NCBI GenBank assembly: GCA_964016885.1
Contig: OZ024742.1
Span: forward strand, 114,916,439 to 114,980,438
Source: Eledone cirrhosa
Taxonomy: Eukaryota; Mollusca; Cephalopoda; Octopoda; Eledonidae
Direction of reading: 5' to 3'
DNA length: 64,000 nucleotides
The position numbers and the translations under genes were made by a program. Under the pieces are notes generated by a model that was given only the letters and a program-made list of their open reading frames with translations, was not told where the DNA came from and did no database searches. Numbering within the stretch: position 1 is the stretch's first letter; every line of letters begins with the position of its first letter. Of this stretch, positions 13,545-28,704 are shown piece after piece.

Positions 13545-16500
13545 ACTTTAAAACAATAGCTTACGGTCTTCAACATGCTTTTAATTAAGCATAAAGTGTA
13601 TTGCAAAATACATTATATATACATCCATATATATATTGCTATTTCAGAGCTCCAATTCTAATTTTTAATTTCTGCCTGACCAACAACCGCTCTGCATAAT
13701 CAGCTCCTGATTATTTACTAGATTTCTATAAGAATATAACATCATTGATCTCAGTAGACAGGTGGGGCAGTTGGCCTTGATAAGCTTCAACCAAAGCGAA
13801 ACATTTATGTCGGCTTATCTCCCCTGTTTGCTGAGATCAAAGTGAGTGAATTTGTCACTCCTTTAAAACAATAGCTTACGGTGTTCAAAATGCTTTTAAT
13901 TAAGCGTAAAGTGTATTGCAAAATACATTATATATACATCCATATATATATATTGCTATTTCAGAGCTCCAATTCTAATTTTTAATTTCTGCCTGACCAA
14001 CAACTGCTCTGCATAATCAGCTCCTGATTATTTACTAGATTTCTATAAGAATATAACAGCATTGATATGAGTAGACAGGTGGGGTAGTTGGCCTTGATAA
14101 GCTTCAACCACAGCGAAACATGCCATGTCGGCTTATCTACCCTGTTTGCTGAGATCAAAGTGAGTGAATTTGTCACTACTTTAAAACAATAGCTTACGGT
14201 CTTCAAAATGCTTTTAATTAAGCATAAAGTGTATTGCAAAATACATTATACATACATCCATATATATATTGCTATTTCAGAGCTACAATTCTAATTTTTA
14301 ATTTCTGCCTGACCAACAACCGCTCTGCATAATCAGCTCCTGATTATTTACTAGATTTCTATAAGAATATAACAGCATTGATATGAGTAGACAGGTGGGG
14401 TAGTTGGCCTTGATAAGCTTCAACCAAAGCGAAACATGTTATGTCGGTTTATCTCCCCTGTTTGCTGAGATCAAAGTGAGTGAATTTGTCACTACTTTAA
14501 AACAATAGCTTACGGTCTTCAACATGCTTTTAATTAAGCATAAAGTGTATTGCAAAATACATTATATATACATCCATATATATATTGCTATTTCAGAGCT
14601 CCAATTCTAATTTTTAATTTCTGCCTGACCAACAACCGCTCTGCATAATCAGCTCCTGATTATTTACTAGATTTCTATAACAATATAACATCATTGATCT
14701 CAGTAGACAGGTGGGGTAGTTGGCCTTGATAAGCTTCAACAAAAGCGAAATATGTCATGTCGGCTTATCTCCCCTGTTTGCTGAGATCAAAGTGAGTGAA
14801 TTTGTCACTACTTTAAAACAATAGCTTACGGTCTTCAAAATGCTTTTAATTATGCATAAAGTGTATTGCAAAATACATTATATATACATCCATATATATA
14901 TTGCTATTTCAGAGCTCCAATTCTAATTTTTAATATCTGCCTGACCAACAACCGCTCTGCATAATCAGCTCCTGATTATTTACTAGATTTCTATAATAAT
15001 ATAACATCATTGATCTCAGTAGACAGTTGGGGTAGTTGGCCTTGATAAGCTTCAACCAAAATGAAACATGTCATGTCGGCTTATCTCCCCTGTTTGCTGA
15101 GATCAAAGTGAGTGAATTTGTCACTACTTTAAAACAATAGCTTACGGTCTTCAAAATGCTTTTAATTATGCATAAAGTATATTGCAAAATACATTATATA
15201 TACATCCATATATATATATTGCTATTTCAGAGCTCCAATTCTAATTTTTAATTTTTGCCTGACCAACAACCACTCTGCATAATCAGCTCCTGATTATTTA
15301 CTAGATTTCTATAAGAATATAACATCATTGATCTCAGTAGACAGGTGGGTTAGTTGGCCTTGAAAAGCTTCAACCAAAGCGAAACATGTCATGTCGGCTT
15401 ATCTCTCCTGTTTGCTGAGATCAAAGTGAGTGAATTTGTCACTACTTTAAAACAATAGCTTACGGTCTTCAAAATGCTTTTAATTAAGCATAAAGTGTAT
15501 TGCAAAATACATTATATATACATCCATATATATATTGCTATTTCAGAGGTCCAATTCTAATTTTTTATTTCTGCCTGACCAACAACCGCTCTGCATAATC
15601 AGCTCCTGATTATTTACTAGATTTCTATAAGAATATAACATCATTGATCTCAGTAGACAGGTGGGGTAGTTGGCCTTCATAAGCTTCAACCAAAGCGAAA
15701 CATGTTGTGTCGGCTTATCTCCCCTGTTTGCTGAGATCAAAGTGAGTGAATTTGTCACTACTTTAAAACAATAGCTTACGGTCTTCAAAATGCTTTTAAT
15801 TAAGCATAAAGTGTATTGCAAAATACATTATATATACATCCATATATATATTGCTATTTCAGAGCTCCAATTCTAATTTTTAATATCTGCCTGACCAACA
15901 ACCGCTCTGCATAATCAGCTCCTGATTATTTACTAGATTTCTATAAGAATATAACATCATTGATCTCAGTAGACAGGTGGGGTAGTTGGCCTTGATAAGC
16001 TTCAACCAAATTGAAACATGTCATGTCGGCTTATCTCCCCTGTTTGCAGAGATCAAAGTGAGTGAATTTGTCACTACTTTAAAACAATAGCTTACGGTCT
16101 TCAAAATGCTTTTAATTATGCATAAAGTGTATTGCAAAATACATTATACATACATCCATATATATATTGCTATTTCAGAGCTCCAATTCTAATTTTTAAA
16201 TTTCTGCCTTACCAACAACCGCTCTGCATAATCAGCTCCTGATTATTTACTAGATTTCTATAAGAATATAACATCATTGATCTCAGTAGACAGGTGGGTT
16301 AGTTGGCCTTGATAAGCTTCAACCAAAGCGAAACATGTCATGTCGGCTTATCTCTCCTGTTTGCTGAGATCAAAGTGAGTGAATTTGTCACTACTTTAAA
16401 ACAATAGCTTACGGTCTTCAAAATGCTTTTAATTAAGCATAAAGTGTATTGCAAAATACATTATATATACATCCATATATATATTGCTATTTCAGAGGTC

Positions 16501-16985
16501 CAATTCTAATTTTTTATTTCTGCCTGACCAACAACCGCTCTGCATAATCAGCTCCTGATTATTTACTAGATTTCTATATTAATATAACATCATTGATCTC
16601 AGTAGACAGGTGGGGTAGTTGGCCTTCATAAGCTTCAACCAAAGCGAAACATGTTATGTCGGCTTATCTCCCCTGTTTGCTGAGATCAAAGTGAGTGAAT
16701 TTGTCACTACTTTAAAACAATAGCTTACGGTCTTCAAAATGCTTTTAATTATGCATAAAGTATATTGCAAAATACATTATATATACATCCATATATATAT
16801 TGCTATTTCAGAGCTCCAATTCTAATTTTTTAATTTCTGCCTGACCAACAACCGCTCTGCATAATCAGCTCCTGATTATTTACTAGATTTCTATAAGAAT
16901 ATAACATCATTGATCTCAGTAGACAGGTGGGGTAGTTGGCCTTGATAAGCTTCAACCAAATTGAAACATGTCATGTCGGCTTATC
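13545..16985 (+). repeat. HOR block A, second copy
   Basis: This is the partner of the block starting at 7,210, 6,335 bp downstream. It carries the same ordered set of private variants, for example the CACTCC/GGTGTTC monomer near 13,856-13,885 and the TGTTGTGTCGG monomer near 15,702. Confidence 0.85.
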
Positions 16986-18129
16986 TCCCCTGTTTGCTGA
17001 GATCAAAGTGAGTGAATTTGTCACTACTTTAAAACAATAGCTTACGGTCTTCAAAATGCTTTTAATTATGCATAAAGTATATTGCAAAATACATTATATA
17101 TACATCCATATATATATATTGCTATTTCAGAGCTCCAATTCTAATTTTTAATTTTTGCCTGACCAACAACCACTCTGCATAATCAGCTCCTGATTATTTA
17201 CTAGATTTCTATAAGAATATAACATCATTGATCTCAGTAGACAGGTGGGTTAGTTGGCCTTGAAAAGCTTCAACCAAAGCGAAACATGTCATGTCGGCTT
17301 ATCTCTCCTGTTTGCTGAGATCAAAGTGAGTGAATTTGTCACTACTTTAAAACAATAGCTTACGGTCTTCAAAATGCTTTTAATTAAGCATAAAGTGTAT
17401 TGCAAAATACATTATATATACATCCATATATATATTGCTATTTCAGAGGTCCAATTCTAATTTTTTATTTCTGCCTGACCAACAACCGCTCTGCATAATC
17501 AGCTCCTGATTATTTACTAGATTTCTATAAGAATATAACATCATTGATCTCAGTAGACAGGTGGGGTAGTTGGCCTTCATAAGCTTCAACCAAAGCGAAA
17601 CATGTTGTGTCGGCTTATCTCCCCTGTTTGCTGAGATCAAAGTGAGTGAATTTGTCACTACTTTAAAACAATAGCTTACGGTCTTCAAAATGCTTTTAAT
17701 TAAGCATAAAGTGTATTGCAAAATACATTATATATACATCCATATATATATTGCTATTTCAGAGCTCCAATTCTAATTTTTAATATCTGCCTGACCAACA
17801 ACCGCTCTGCATAATCAGCTCCTGATTATTTACTAGATTTTTATAAGAATATAACATCATTGATCTCAGTAGACAGGTGGGGTAGTTGGCCTTGATAAGC
17901 TTCAACCAAATTGAAACATGTCATGTCGGCTTATCTCCCCTGTTTGCAGAGATCAAAGTGAGTGAATTTGTCACTACTTTAAAACAATAGCTTACGGTCT
18001 TCAAAATGCTTTTAATTATGCATAAAGTGTATTGCAAAATACATTATACATACATCCATATATATATTGCTATTTCAGAGCTCCAATTCTAATTTTTAAA
18101 TTTCTGCCTTACCAACAACCGCTCTGCAT

Positions 18130-21100
18130 AATCAGCTCCTGATTATTTACTAGATTTCTATAAGAATATAACATCATTGATCTCAGTAGACAGGTGGGTT
18201 AGTTGGCCTTGATAAGCTTCAACCAAAGCGAAACATGTCATGTCGGCTTATCTCTCCTGTTTGCTGAGATCAAAGTGAGTGAATTTGTCACTACTTTAAA
18301 ACAATAGCTTACGGTCTTCAAAATGCTTTTAATTAAGCATAAAGTGTATTGCAAAATACATTATATATACATCCATATATATATTGCTATTTCAGAGGTC
18401 CAATTCTAATTTTTTATTTCTGCCTGACCAACAACCGCTCTGCATAATCAGCTCCTGATTATTTACTAGATTTCTATATTAATATAACATCATTGATCTC
18501 AGTAGACAGGTGGGGTAGTTGGCCTTCATAAGCTTCAACCAAAGCGAAACATGTTATGTCGGCTTATCTCCCCTGTTTGCTGAGATCAAAGTGAGTGAAT
18601 TTGTCACTACTTTAAAACAATAGCTTACGGTCTTCAAAATGCTTTTAATTATGCATAAAGTATATTGCAAAATACATTATATATACATCCATATATATAT
18701 TGCTATTTCAGAGCTCCAATTCTAATTTTTTAATTTCTGCCTGACCAACAACCGCTCTGCATAATCAGCTCCTGATTATTTACTAGATTTCTATAAGAAT
18801 ATAACATCATTGATCTCAGTAGACAGGTGGGGTAGTTGGCCTTGATAAGCTTCAACCAAATTGAAACATGTCATGTCGGCTTATCTCCCCTGTTTGCAGA
18901 CATCAAAGTGAGTGAATTTGTCACTACTTTAAAACAATAGCTTACGGTCTTCAAAATGCTTTTAATTATGCATAAAGTATATTGCAAAATACATTATATA
19001 TACATCCATATATATATATTGCTATTTCAGAGCTCCAATTCTAATTTTTAATTTTTGCCTGACCAACAACCACTCTGCATAATCAGCTCCTGATTATTTA
19101 CTAGATTTCTATAAGAATATAACAGCATTGATATGAGTAGACAGGTGGGGTAGTTGGCCTTGATAAGCTTCAACCACAGCGAAACATGCCATGTCGGCTT
19201 ATCTACCCTGTTTGCTGAGATCAAAGTGAGTGAATTTGTCACTACTTTAAAACAATAGCTTACGGTCTTCAAAATGCTTTTAATTAAGCATAAAGTGTAT
19301 TGCAAAATACATTATACATACATCCATATATATATTGCTATTTCAGAGCTACAATTCTAATTTTTAATTTCTGCCTGACCAACAACCGCTCTGCATAATC
19401 AGCTCCTGATTATTTACTAGATTTCTATAAGAATATAACAGCATTGATATGAGTAGACAGGTGGGGTAGTTGGCCTTGATAAGCTTCAACAAAAGCGAAA
19501 TATGTCATGTCGGCTTATCTCCCCTGTTTGCTGAGATCAAAGTGAGTGAATTTGTCACTACTTTAAAACAATAGCTTACGGTCTTCAAAATGCTTTTAAT
19601 TAAGCATAAAGTGTATTGCAAAATACATTATATATACATCCATATATATATTGCTATTTCAGAGGTCCAATTCTAATTTTTTATTTCTGCCTGACCAACA
19701 ACCGCTCTGCATAATCAGCTCCTGATTATTTACTAGATTTCTATATTAATATAACATCATTGATCTCAGTAGACAGGTGGGGTAGTTGGCCTTCATAAGC
19801 TTCAACCAAAGCGAAACATGTTATGTCGGCTTTTCTCCCCTGTTTGCTGAGATCAAAGTGAGTGAATTTGTCACTACTTTAAAACAATAGCTTACGGTCT
19901 TCAAAATGCTTTTAATTATGCATAAAGTATATTGCAAAATACATTATATATACATCAATATATATATTGCTATTTCAGAGCTCCAATTCTAATTTTTTAA
20001 TTTCTGCCTGACCAACAACCGCTCTGCATAATCAGCTCCTGATTATTTACTAGATTTCTATAAGAATATAACATCATTGATCTCAGTAGACAGGTGGGGT
20101 AGTTGGCCTTGATAAGCTTCAACCAAATTGAAACATGTCATGTCGGCTTATCTCCCCTGTTTGCAGACATCAAAGTGAGTGAATTTGTCACTACTTTAAA
20201 ACAATAGCTTACGGTCTTCAAAATGCTTTTAATTATGCATAAAGTATATTGCAAAATACATTATATATACATCCATATATATATATTGCTATTTCAGAGC
20301 TCCAATTCTAATTTTTAATTTTTGCCTGACCAACAACCACTCTGCATAATCAGCTCCTGATTATTTACTAGATTTCTATAAGAATATAACAGCATTGATA
20401 TGAGTAGACAGGTGGGGTAGTTGGCCTTGATAAGCTTCAACCACAGCGAAACATGCCATGTCGGCTTATCTACCCTGTTTGCTGAGATCAAAGTGAGTGA
20501 ATTTGTCACTACTTTAAAACAATAGCTTACGGTCTTCAAAATGCTTTTAATTAAGCATAAAGTGTATTGCAAAATACATTATACATACATCCATATATAT
20601 ATTGCTATTTCAGAGCTACAATTCTAATTTTTAATTTCTGCCTGACCAACAACCGCTCTGCATAATCAGCTCCTGATTATTTACTAGATTTCTATAAGAA
20701 TATAACAGCATTGATATGAGTAGACAGGTGGGGTAGTTGGCCTTGATAAGCTTCAACAAAAGCGAAATATGTCATGTCGGCTTATCTCCCCTGTTTGCTG
20801 AGATCAAAGTGAGTGAATTTGTCACTACTTTAAAACAATAGCTTACGGTCTTCAAAATGCTTTTAATTATGCATAAAGTATATTGCAAAATACATTATAT
20901 ATACATCCATATATATATTGCTATTTCAGAGCTCCAATTCTAATTTTTTAATTTCTGCCTGACCAACAACCGCTCTGCATAATCAGCTCCTGATTATTTA
21001 CTAGATTTCTATAAGAATATAACATCATTGATCTCAGTAGACAGGTGGGGTAGTTGGCCTTGATAAGCTTCAACCAAATTGAAACATGTCATGTCGGCTT

Positions 21101-22190
21101 ATCTCCCCTGTTTGCAGACATCAAAGTGAGTGAATTTGTCACTACTTTAAAACAATAGCTTACGGTCTTCAAAATGCTTTTAATTATGCATAAAGTATAT
21201 TGCAAAATACATTATATATACATCCATATATATATATTGCTATTTCAGAGCTCCAATTCTAATTTTTAATTTTTGCCTGACCAACAACCACTCTGCATAA
21301 TCAGCTCCGGATTATTTACTAGATTTCTATAAGAATATAACATCATTGATCTCAGTAGACAGGTGGGTTAGTTGGCCTTGAAAAGCTTCAACCAAAGCGA
21401 AACATGTCATGTCGGCTTATTTCTCCTGTTTGCTGAGATCAAAGTGTGTGAATGTGTCACTACTTTAAAACAATAGCTTACGGTCTTCAAAATTATTTTA
21501 ATTAAGCATAAAGTGTATTGCAAAATACATTATATATACATCCATATATATATTGCTATTTCAGAGCTCCAATTCTAATTTTTAATATCTGCCTGACCAA
21601 CAACCGCTCTGCATAATCAGCTCCTGATTATTTACTAGATTTCTATAAGAATATAACATCATTGATCTCAGTAGACAGGTGGGGTAGTTGCCCTTGATAA
21701 GCTTCAACCAAATTGAAACATGTCATGTCGGCTTATCTCCCCTGTTTGCTGAGATCAAAGTGAGTGAATTTGTCACTCCTTTAAAACAATAGCTTACGGT
21801 GTTCAAAATGCTTTTAATTAAGCGTAAAGTGTATTGCAAAATACATTATATATACATCCATATATATATATTGCTATTTCAGAGCTCCAATTCTAATTTT
21901 TAATTTCTGCCTGACCAACAACTGCTCTGCATAATCAGCTCCTGATTATTTACTAGATTTCTATAAGAATATAACAGCATTGATATGAGTAGACAGGTGG
22001 GGTAGTTGGCCTTGATAAGCTTCAACCACAGCGAAACATGCCATGTCGGCTTATCTACCCTGTTTGCTGAGATCAAAGTGAGTGAATTTGTCACTACTTT
22101 AAAACAATAGCTTACGGTCTTCAAAATGCTTTTAATTAAGCATAAAGTGTATTGCAAAATACATTATACATACATCCATATATATATTGC
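18130..22190 (+). repeat. 13-monomer HOR block, first copy
   Basis: This ~4.06-kb segment recurs at 22,250-26,309 at an offset of exactly 4,119 bp, or 13 monomers. Rare shared markers are GGCTTTTCTCCCC (19,829 and 23,948), ACATCAATATAT (19,952 and 24,071), AATTATTTTA (21,491 and 25,610) and TTGCCCTTGATA (21,689 and 25,808). Matches break down just beyond 22,190/26,309. Confidence 0.88.
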
Positions 22191-22249
22191 TATTTCAGAG
22201 CTCCAATTCTAATTTTTAATTTTTGCCTGACCAACAACCACTCTGCATA

Positions 22250-25200
22250 ATCAGCTCCGGATTATTTACTAGATTTCTATAAGAATATAACATCATTGAT
22301 CTCAGTAGACAGGTGGGTTAGTTGGCCTTGATAAGCTTCAACCAAAGCGAAACATGTCATGTCGGCTTATCTCTCCTGTTTGCTGAGATCAAAGTGAGTG
22401 AATTTGTCACTACTTTAAAACAATAGCTTACGGTCTTCAAAATGCTTTTAATTAAGCATAAAGTGTATTGCAAAATACATTATATATACATCCATATATA
22501 TATTGCTATTTCAGAGGTCCAATTCTAATTTTTTATTTCTGCCTGACCAACAACCGCTCTGCATAATCAGCTCCTGATTATTTACTAGATTTCTATATTA
22601 ATATAACATCATTGATCTCAGTAGACAGGTGGGGTAGTTGGCCTTCATAAGCTTCAACCAAAGCGAAACATGTTATGTCGGCTTATCTCCCCTGTTTGCT
22701 GAGATCAAAGTGAGTGAATTTGTCACTACTTTAAAACAATAGCTTACGGTCTTCAAAATGCTTTTAATTATGCATAAAGTATATTGCAAAATACATTATA
22801 TATACATCCATATATATATTGCTATTTCAGAGCTCCAATTCTAATTTTTTAATTTCTGCCTGACCAACAACCGCTCTGCATAATCAGCTCCTGATTATTT
22901 ACTAGATTTCTATAAGAATATAACATCATTGATCTCAGTAGACAGGTGGGGTAGTTGGCCTTGATAAGCTTCAACCAAATTGAAACATGTCATGTCGGCT
23001 TATCTCCCCTGTTTGCAGACATCAAAGTGAGTGAATTTGTCACTACTTTAAAACAATAGCTTACGGTCTTCAAAATGCTTTTAATTATGCATAAAGTATA
23101 TTGCAAAATACATTATATATACATCCATATATATATATTGCTATTTCAGAGCTCCAATTCTAATTTTTAATTTTTGCCTGACCAACAACCACTCTGCATA
23201 ATCAGCTCCTGATTATTTACTAGATTTCTATAAGAATATAACAGCATTGATATGAGTAGACAGGTGGGGTAGTTGGCCTTGATAAGCTTCAACCACAGCG
23301 AAACATGCCATGTCGGCTTATCTACCCTGTTTGCTGAGATCAAAGTGAGTGAATTTGTCACTACTTTAAAACAATAGCTTACGGTCTTCAAAATGCTTTT
23401 AATTAAGCATAAAGTGTATTGCAAAATACATTATACATACATCCATATATATATTGCTATTTCAGAGCTACAATTCTAATTTTTAATTTCTGCCTGACCA
23501 ACAACCGCTCTGCATAATCAGCTCCTGATTATTTACTAGATTTCTATAAGAATATAACAGCATTGATATGAGTAGACAGGTGGGGTAGTTGGCCTTGATA
23601 AGCTTCAACAAAAGCGAAATATGTCATGTCGGCTTATCTCCCCTGTTTGCTGAGATCAAAGTGAGTGAATTTGTCACTACTTTAAAACAATAGCTTACGG
23701 TCTTCAAAATGCTTTTAATTAAGCATAAAGTGTATTGCAAAATACATTATATATACATCCATATATATATTGCTATTTCAGAGGTCCAATTCTAATTTTT
23801 TATTTCTGCCTGACCAACAACCGCTCTGCATAATCAGCTCCTGATTATTTACTAGATTTCTATATTAATATAACATCATTGATCTCAGTAGACAGGTGGG
23901 GTAGTTGGCCTTCATAAGCTTCAACCAAAGCGAAACATGTTATGTCGGCTTTTCTCCCCTGTTTGCTGAGATCAAAGTGAGTGAATTTGTCACTACTTTA
24001 AAACAATAGCTTACGGTCTTCAAAATGCTTTTAATTATGCATAAAGTATATTGCAAAATACATTATATATACATCAATATATATATTGCTATTTCAGAGC
24101 TCCAATTCTAATTTTTTAATTTCTGCCTGACCAACAACCGCTCTGCATAATCAGCTCCTGATTATTTACTAGATTTCTATAAGAATATAACATCATTGAT
24201 CTCAGTAGACAGGTGGGGTAGTTGGCCTTGATAAGCTTCAACCAAATTGAAACATGTCATGTCGGCTTATCTCCCCTGTTTGCAGACATCAAAGTGAGTG
24301 AATTTGTCACTACTTTAAAACAATAGCTTACGGTCTTCAAAATGCTTTTAATTATGCATAAAGTATATTGCAAAATACATTATATATACATCCATATATA
24401 TATATTGCTATTTCAGAGCTCCAATTCTAATTTTTAATTTTTGCCTGACCAACAACCACTCTGCATAATCAGCTCCTGATTATTTACTAGATTTCTATAA
24501 GAATATAACAGCATTGATATGAGTAGACAGGTGGGGTAGTTGGCCTTGATAAGCTTCAACCACAGCGAAACATGCCATGTCGGCTTATCTACCCTGTTTG
24601 CTGAGATCAAAGTGAGTGAATTTGTCACTACTTTAAAACAATAGCTTACGGTCTTCAAAATGCTTTTAATTAAGCATAAAGTGTATTGCAAAATACATTA
24701 TACATACATCCATATATATATTGCTATTTCAGAGCTACAATTCTAATTTTTAATTTCTGCCTGACCAACAACCGCTCTGCATAATCAGCTCCTGATTATT
24801 TACTAGATTTCTATAAGAATATAACAGCATTGATATGAGTAGACAGGTGGGGTAGTTGGCCTTGATAAGCTTCAACAAAAGCGAAATATGTCATGTCGGC
24901 TTATCTCCCCTGTTTGCTGAGATCAAAGTGAGTGAATTTGTCACTACTTTAAAACAATAGCTTACGGTCTTCAAAATGCTTTTAATTATGCATAAAGTAT
25001 ATTGCAAAATACATTATATATACATCCATATATATATTGCTATTTCAGAGCTCCAATTCTAATTTTTTAATTTCTGCCTGACCAACAACCGCTCTGCATA
25101 ATCAGCTCCTGATTATTTACTAGATTTCTATAAGAATATAACATCATTGATCTCAGTAGACAGGTGGGGTAGTTGGCCTTGATAAGCTTCAACCAAATTG

Positions 25201-26309
25201 AAACATGTCATGTCGGCTTATCTCCCCTGTTTGCAGACATCAAAGTGAGTGAATTTGTCACTACTTTAAAACAATAGCTTACGGTCTTCAAAATGCTTTT
25301 AATTATGCATAAAGTATATTGCAAAATACATTATATATACATCCATATATATATATTGCTATTTCAGAGCTCCAATTCTAATTTTTAATTTTTGCCTGAC
25401 CAACAACCACTCTGCATAATCAGCTCCGGATTATTTACTAGATTTCTATAAGAATATAACATCATTGATCTCAGTAGACAGGTGGGTTAGTTGGCCTTGA
25501 AAAGCTTCAACCAAAGCGAAACATGTCATGTCGGCTTATTTCTCCTGTTTGCTGAGATCAAAGTGTGTGAATGTGTCACTACTTTAAAACAATAGCTTAC
25601 GGTCTTCAAAATTATTTTAATTAAGCATAAAGTGTATTGCAAAATACATTATATATACATCCATATATATATTGCTATTTCAGAGCTCCAATTCTAATTT
25701 TTAATATCTGCCTGACCAACAACCGCTCTGCATAATCAGCTCCTGATTATTTACTAGATTTCTATAAGAATATAACATCATTGATCTCAGTAGACAGGTG
25801 GGGTAGTTGCCCTTGATAAGCTTCAACCAAATTGAAACATGTCATGTCGGCTTATCTCCCCTGTTTGCTGAGATCAAAGTGAGTGAATTTGTCACTCCTT
25901 TAAAACAATAGCTTACGGTGTTCAAAATGCTTTTAATTAAGCGTAAAGTGTATTGCAAAATACATTATATATACATCCATATATATATATTGCTATTTCA
26001 GAGCTCCAATTCTAATTTTTAATTTCTGCCTGACCAACAACTGCTCTGCATAATCAGCTCCTGATTATTTACTAGATTTCTATAAGAATATAACAGCATT
26101 GATATGAGTAGACAGGTGGGGTAGTTGGCCTTGATAAGCTTCAACCACAGCGAAACATGCCATGTCGGCTTATCTACCCTGTTTGCTGAGATCAAAGTGA
26201 GTGAATTTGTCACTACTTTAAAACAATAGCTTACGGTCTTCAAAATGCTTTTAATTAAGCATAAAGTGTATTGCAAAATACATTATACATACATCCATAT
26301 ATATATTGC
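22250..26309 (+). repeat. 13-monomer HOR block, second copy
   Basis: This near-identical copy of 18,130-22,190 lies 4,119 bp downstream. The two copies are adjacent, as in a recent tandem duplication by unequal exchange. Confidence 0.88.
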
Positions 26310-28704
26310 TATTTCAGAGCTACAATTCTAATTTTTAATTTCTGCTTGACCAACAACCGCTCTGCATAATCAGCTCCTGATTATTTACTAGATTTCTATA
26401 AGAATATAACAGCATTGATATGAGTAGACAGGTGGGGTAGTTGGCCTTGATAAGCTTCAACCAAAGCGAAACATGTTATGTCGGTTTATCTCCCCTGTTT
26501 GCTGAGATCAAAGTGAGTGAATTTGTCACTACTTTAAAACAATAGCTTACGGTCTTCAACATGCTTTTAATTAAGCATAAAGTGTATTGCAAAATACATT
26601 ATATATAAATCCATATATATATTGCTATTTCAGAGCTCCAATTCTAATTTTTAATTTCTGCCTGACCAACAACCGCTCTGCATAATCAGCTCCTGATTAT
26701 TTACTAGATTTCTATAACAATATAACATCATTGATCTCAGTAGACAGGTGGGGTAGTTGGCCTTGATAAGCTTCAACAAAAGCGAAATATGTCATGTCGG
26801 CTTATCTCCCCTGTTTGCTGAGATCAAAGTGAGTGAATTTGTCACTACTTTAAAACAATAGCTTACGGTCTTCAAAATGCTTTTAATTATGCATAAAGTG
26901 TATTGCAAAATACATTATATATACATCCATATATATATTGCTATTTCAGAGCTCCAATTCTAATTTTTTAATTTCTGCCTGACCAACAACCGCTCTGCAT
27001 AATCAGCTCCTGATTATTTACTAGATTTCTATAAGAATATAACATCATTGATCTCAGTAGACAGGTGGGGTAGTTGGCCTTGATAAGCTTCAACCAAATT
27101 GAAACATGTCATGTCGGCTTATCTCCCCTGTTTGCAGACATCAAAGTGAGTGAATTTGTCACTACTTTAAAACAATAGCTTACGGTCTTCAAAATGCTTT
27201 TAATTATGCATAAAGTATATTGCAAAATACATTATATATACATCCATATATATATATTGCTATTTCAGAGCTCCAATTCTAATTTTTAATTTTTGCCTGA
27301 CCAACAACCACTCTGCATAATCAGCTCCTGATTATTTACTAGATTTCTATAAGAATATAACAGCATTGATATGAGTAGACAGGTGGGGTAGTTGGCCTTG
27401 ATAAGCTTCAACCACAGCGAAACATGCCATGTCGGCTTATCTACCCTGTTTGCTGAGATCAAAGTGAGTGAATTTGTCACTACTTTAAAACAATAGCTTA
27501 CGGTCTTCAAAATGCTTTTAATTAAGCATAAAGTGTATTGCAAAATACATTATACATACATCCATATATATATTGCTATTTCAGAGCTACAATTCTAATT
27601 TTTAATTTCTGCCTGACCAACAACCGCTCTGCATAATCAGCTCCTGATTATTTACTAGATTTCTATAAGAATATAACAGCATTGATATGAGTAGACAGGT
27701 GGGGTAGTTGGCCTTGATAAGCTTCAACAAAAGCGAAATATGTCATGTCGGCTTATCTCCCCTGTTTGCTGAGATCAAAGTGAGTGAATTTGTCACTACT
27801 TTAAAACAATAGCTTACGGTCTTCAAAATGCTTTTAATTATGCATAAAGTATATTGCAAAATACATTATATATACATCCATATATATATTGCTATTTCAG
27901 AGCTCCAATTCTAATTTTTTAATTTCTGCCTGACCAACAACCGCTCTGCATAATCAGCTCCTGATTATTTACTAGATTTCTATAAGAATATAACATCATT
28001 GATCTCAGTAGACAGGTGGGGTAGTTGGCCTTGATAAGCTTCAACCAAATTGAAGCATGTCATGTCGGCTTATCTCCCCTGTTTGCAGACATCAAAGTGA
28101 GTGAATTTGTCACTACTTTAAAACAATAGCTTACGGTCTTCAAAATGCTTTTAATTATGCATAAAGTATATTGCAAAATACATTATATATACATCCATAT
28201 ATATATATTGCTATTTCAGAGCTCCAATTCTAATTTTTAATTTTTGCCTGACCAACAACCACTCTGCATAATCAGCTCCGGATTATTTACTAGATTTCTA
28301 TAAGAATATAACATCATTGATCTCAGTAGACAGGTGGGTTAGTTGGCCTTGAAAAGCTTCAACCAAAGCGAAACATGTCATGTCGGCTTATTTCTCCTGT
28401 TTGCTGAGATCAAAGTGTGTGAATGTGTCACTACTTTAAAACAATAGCTTACGGTCTTCAAAATTATTTTAATTAAGCATAAAGTGTATTGCAAAATACA
28501 TTATATATACATCCATATATATATTGCTATTTCAGAGCTCCAATTCTAATTTTTAATATCTGCCTGACCAACAACCGCTCTGCATAATCAGCTCCTGATT
28601 ATTTACTAGATTTCTATAAGAATATAACATCATTGATCTCAGTAGACAGGTGGGGTAGTTGCCCTTGATAAGCTTCAACCAAATTGAAACATGTCATGTC
28701 GGCT

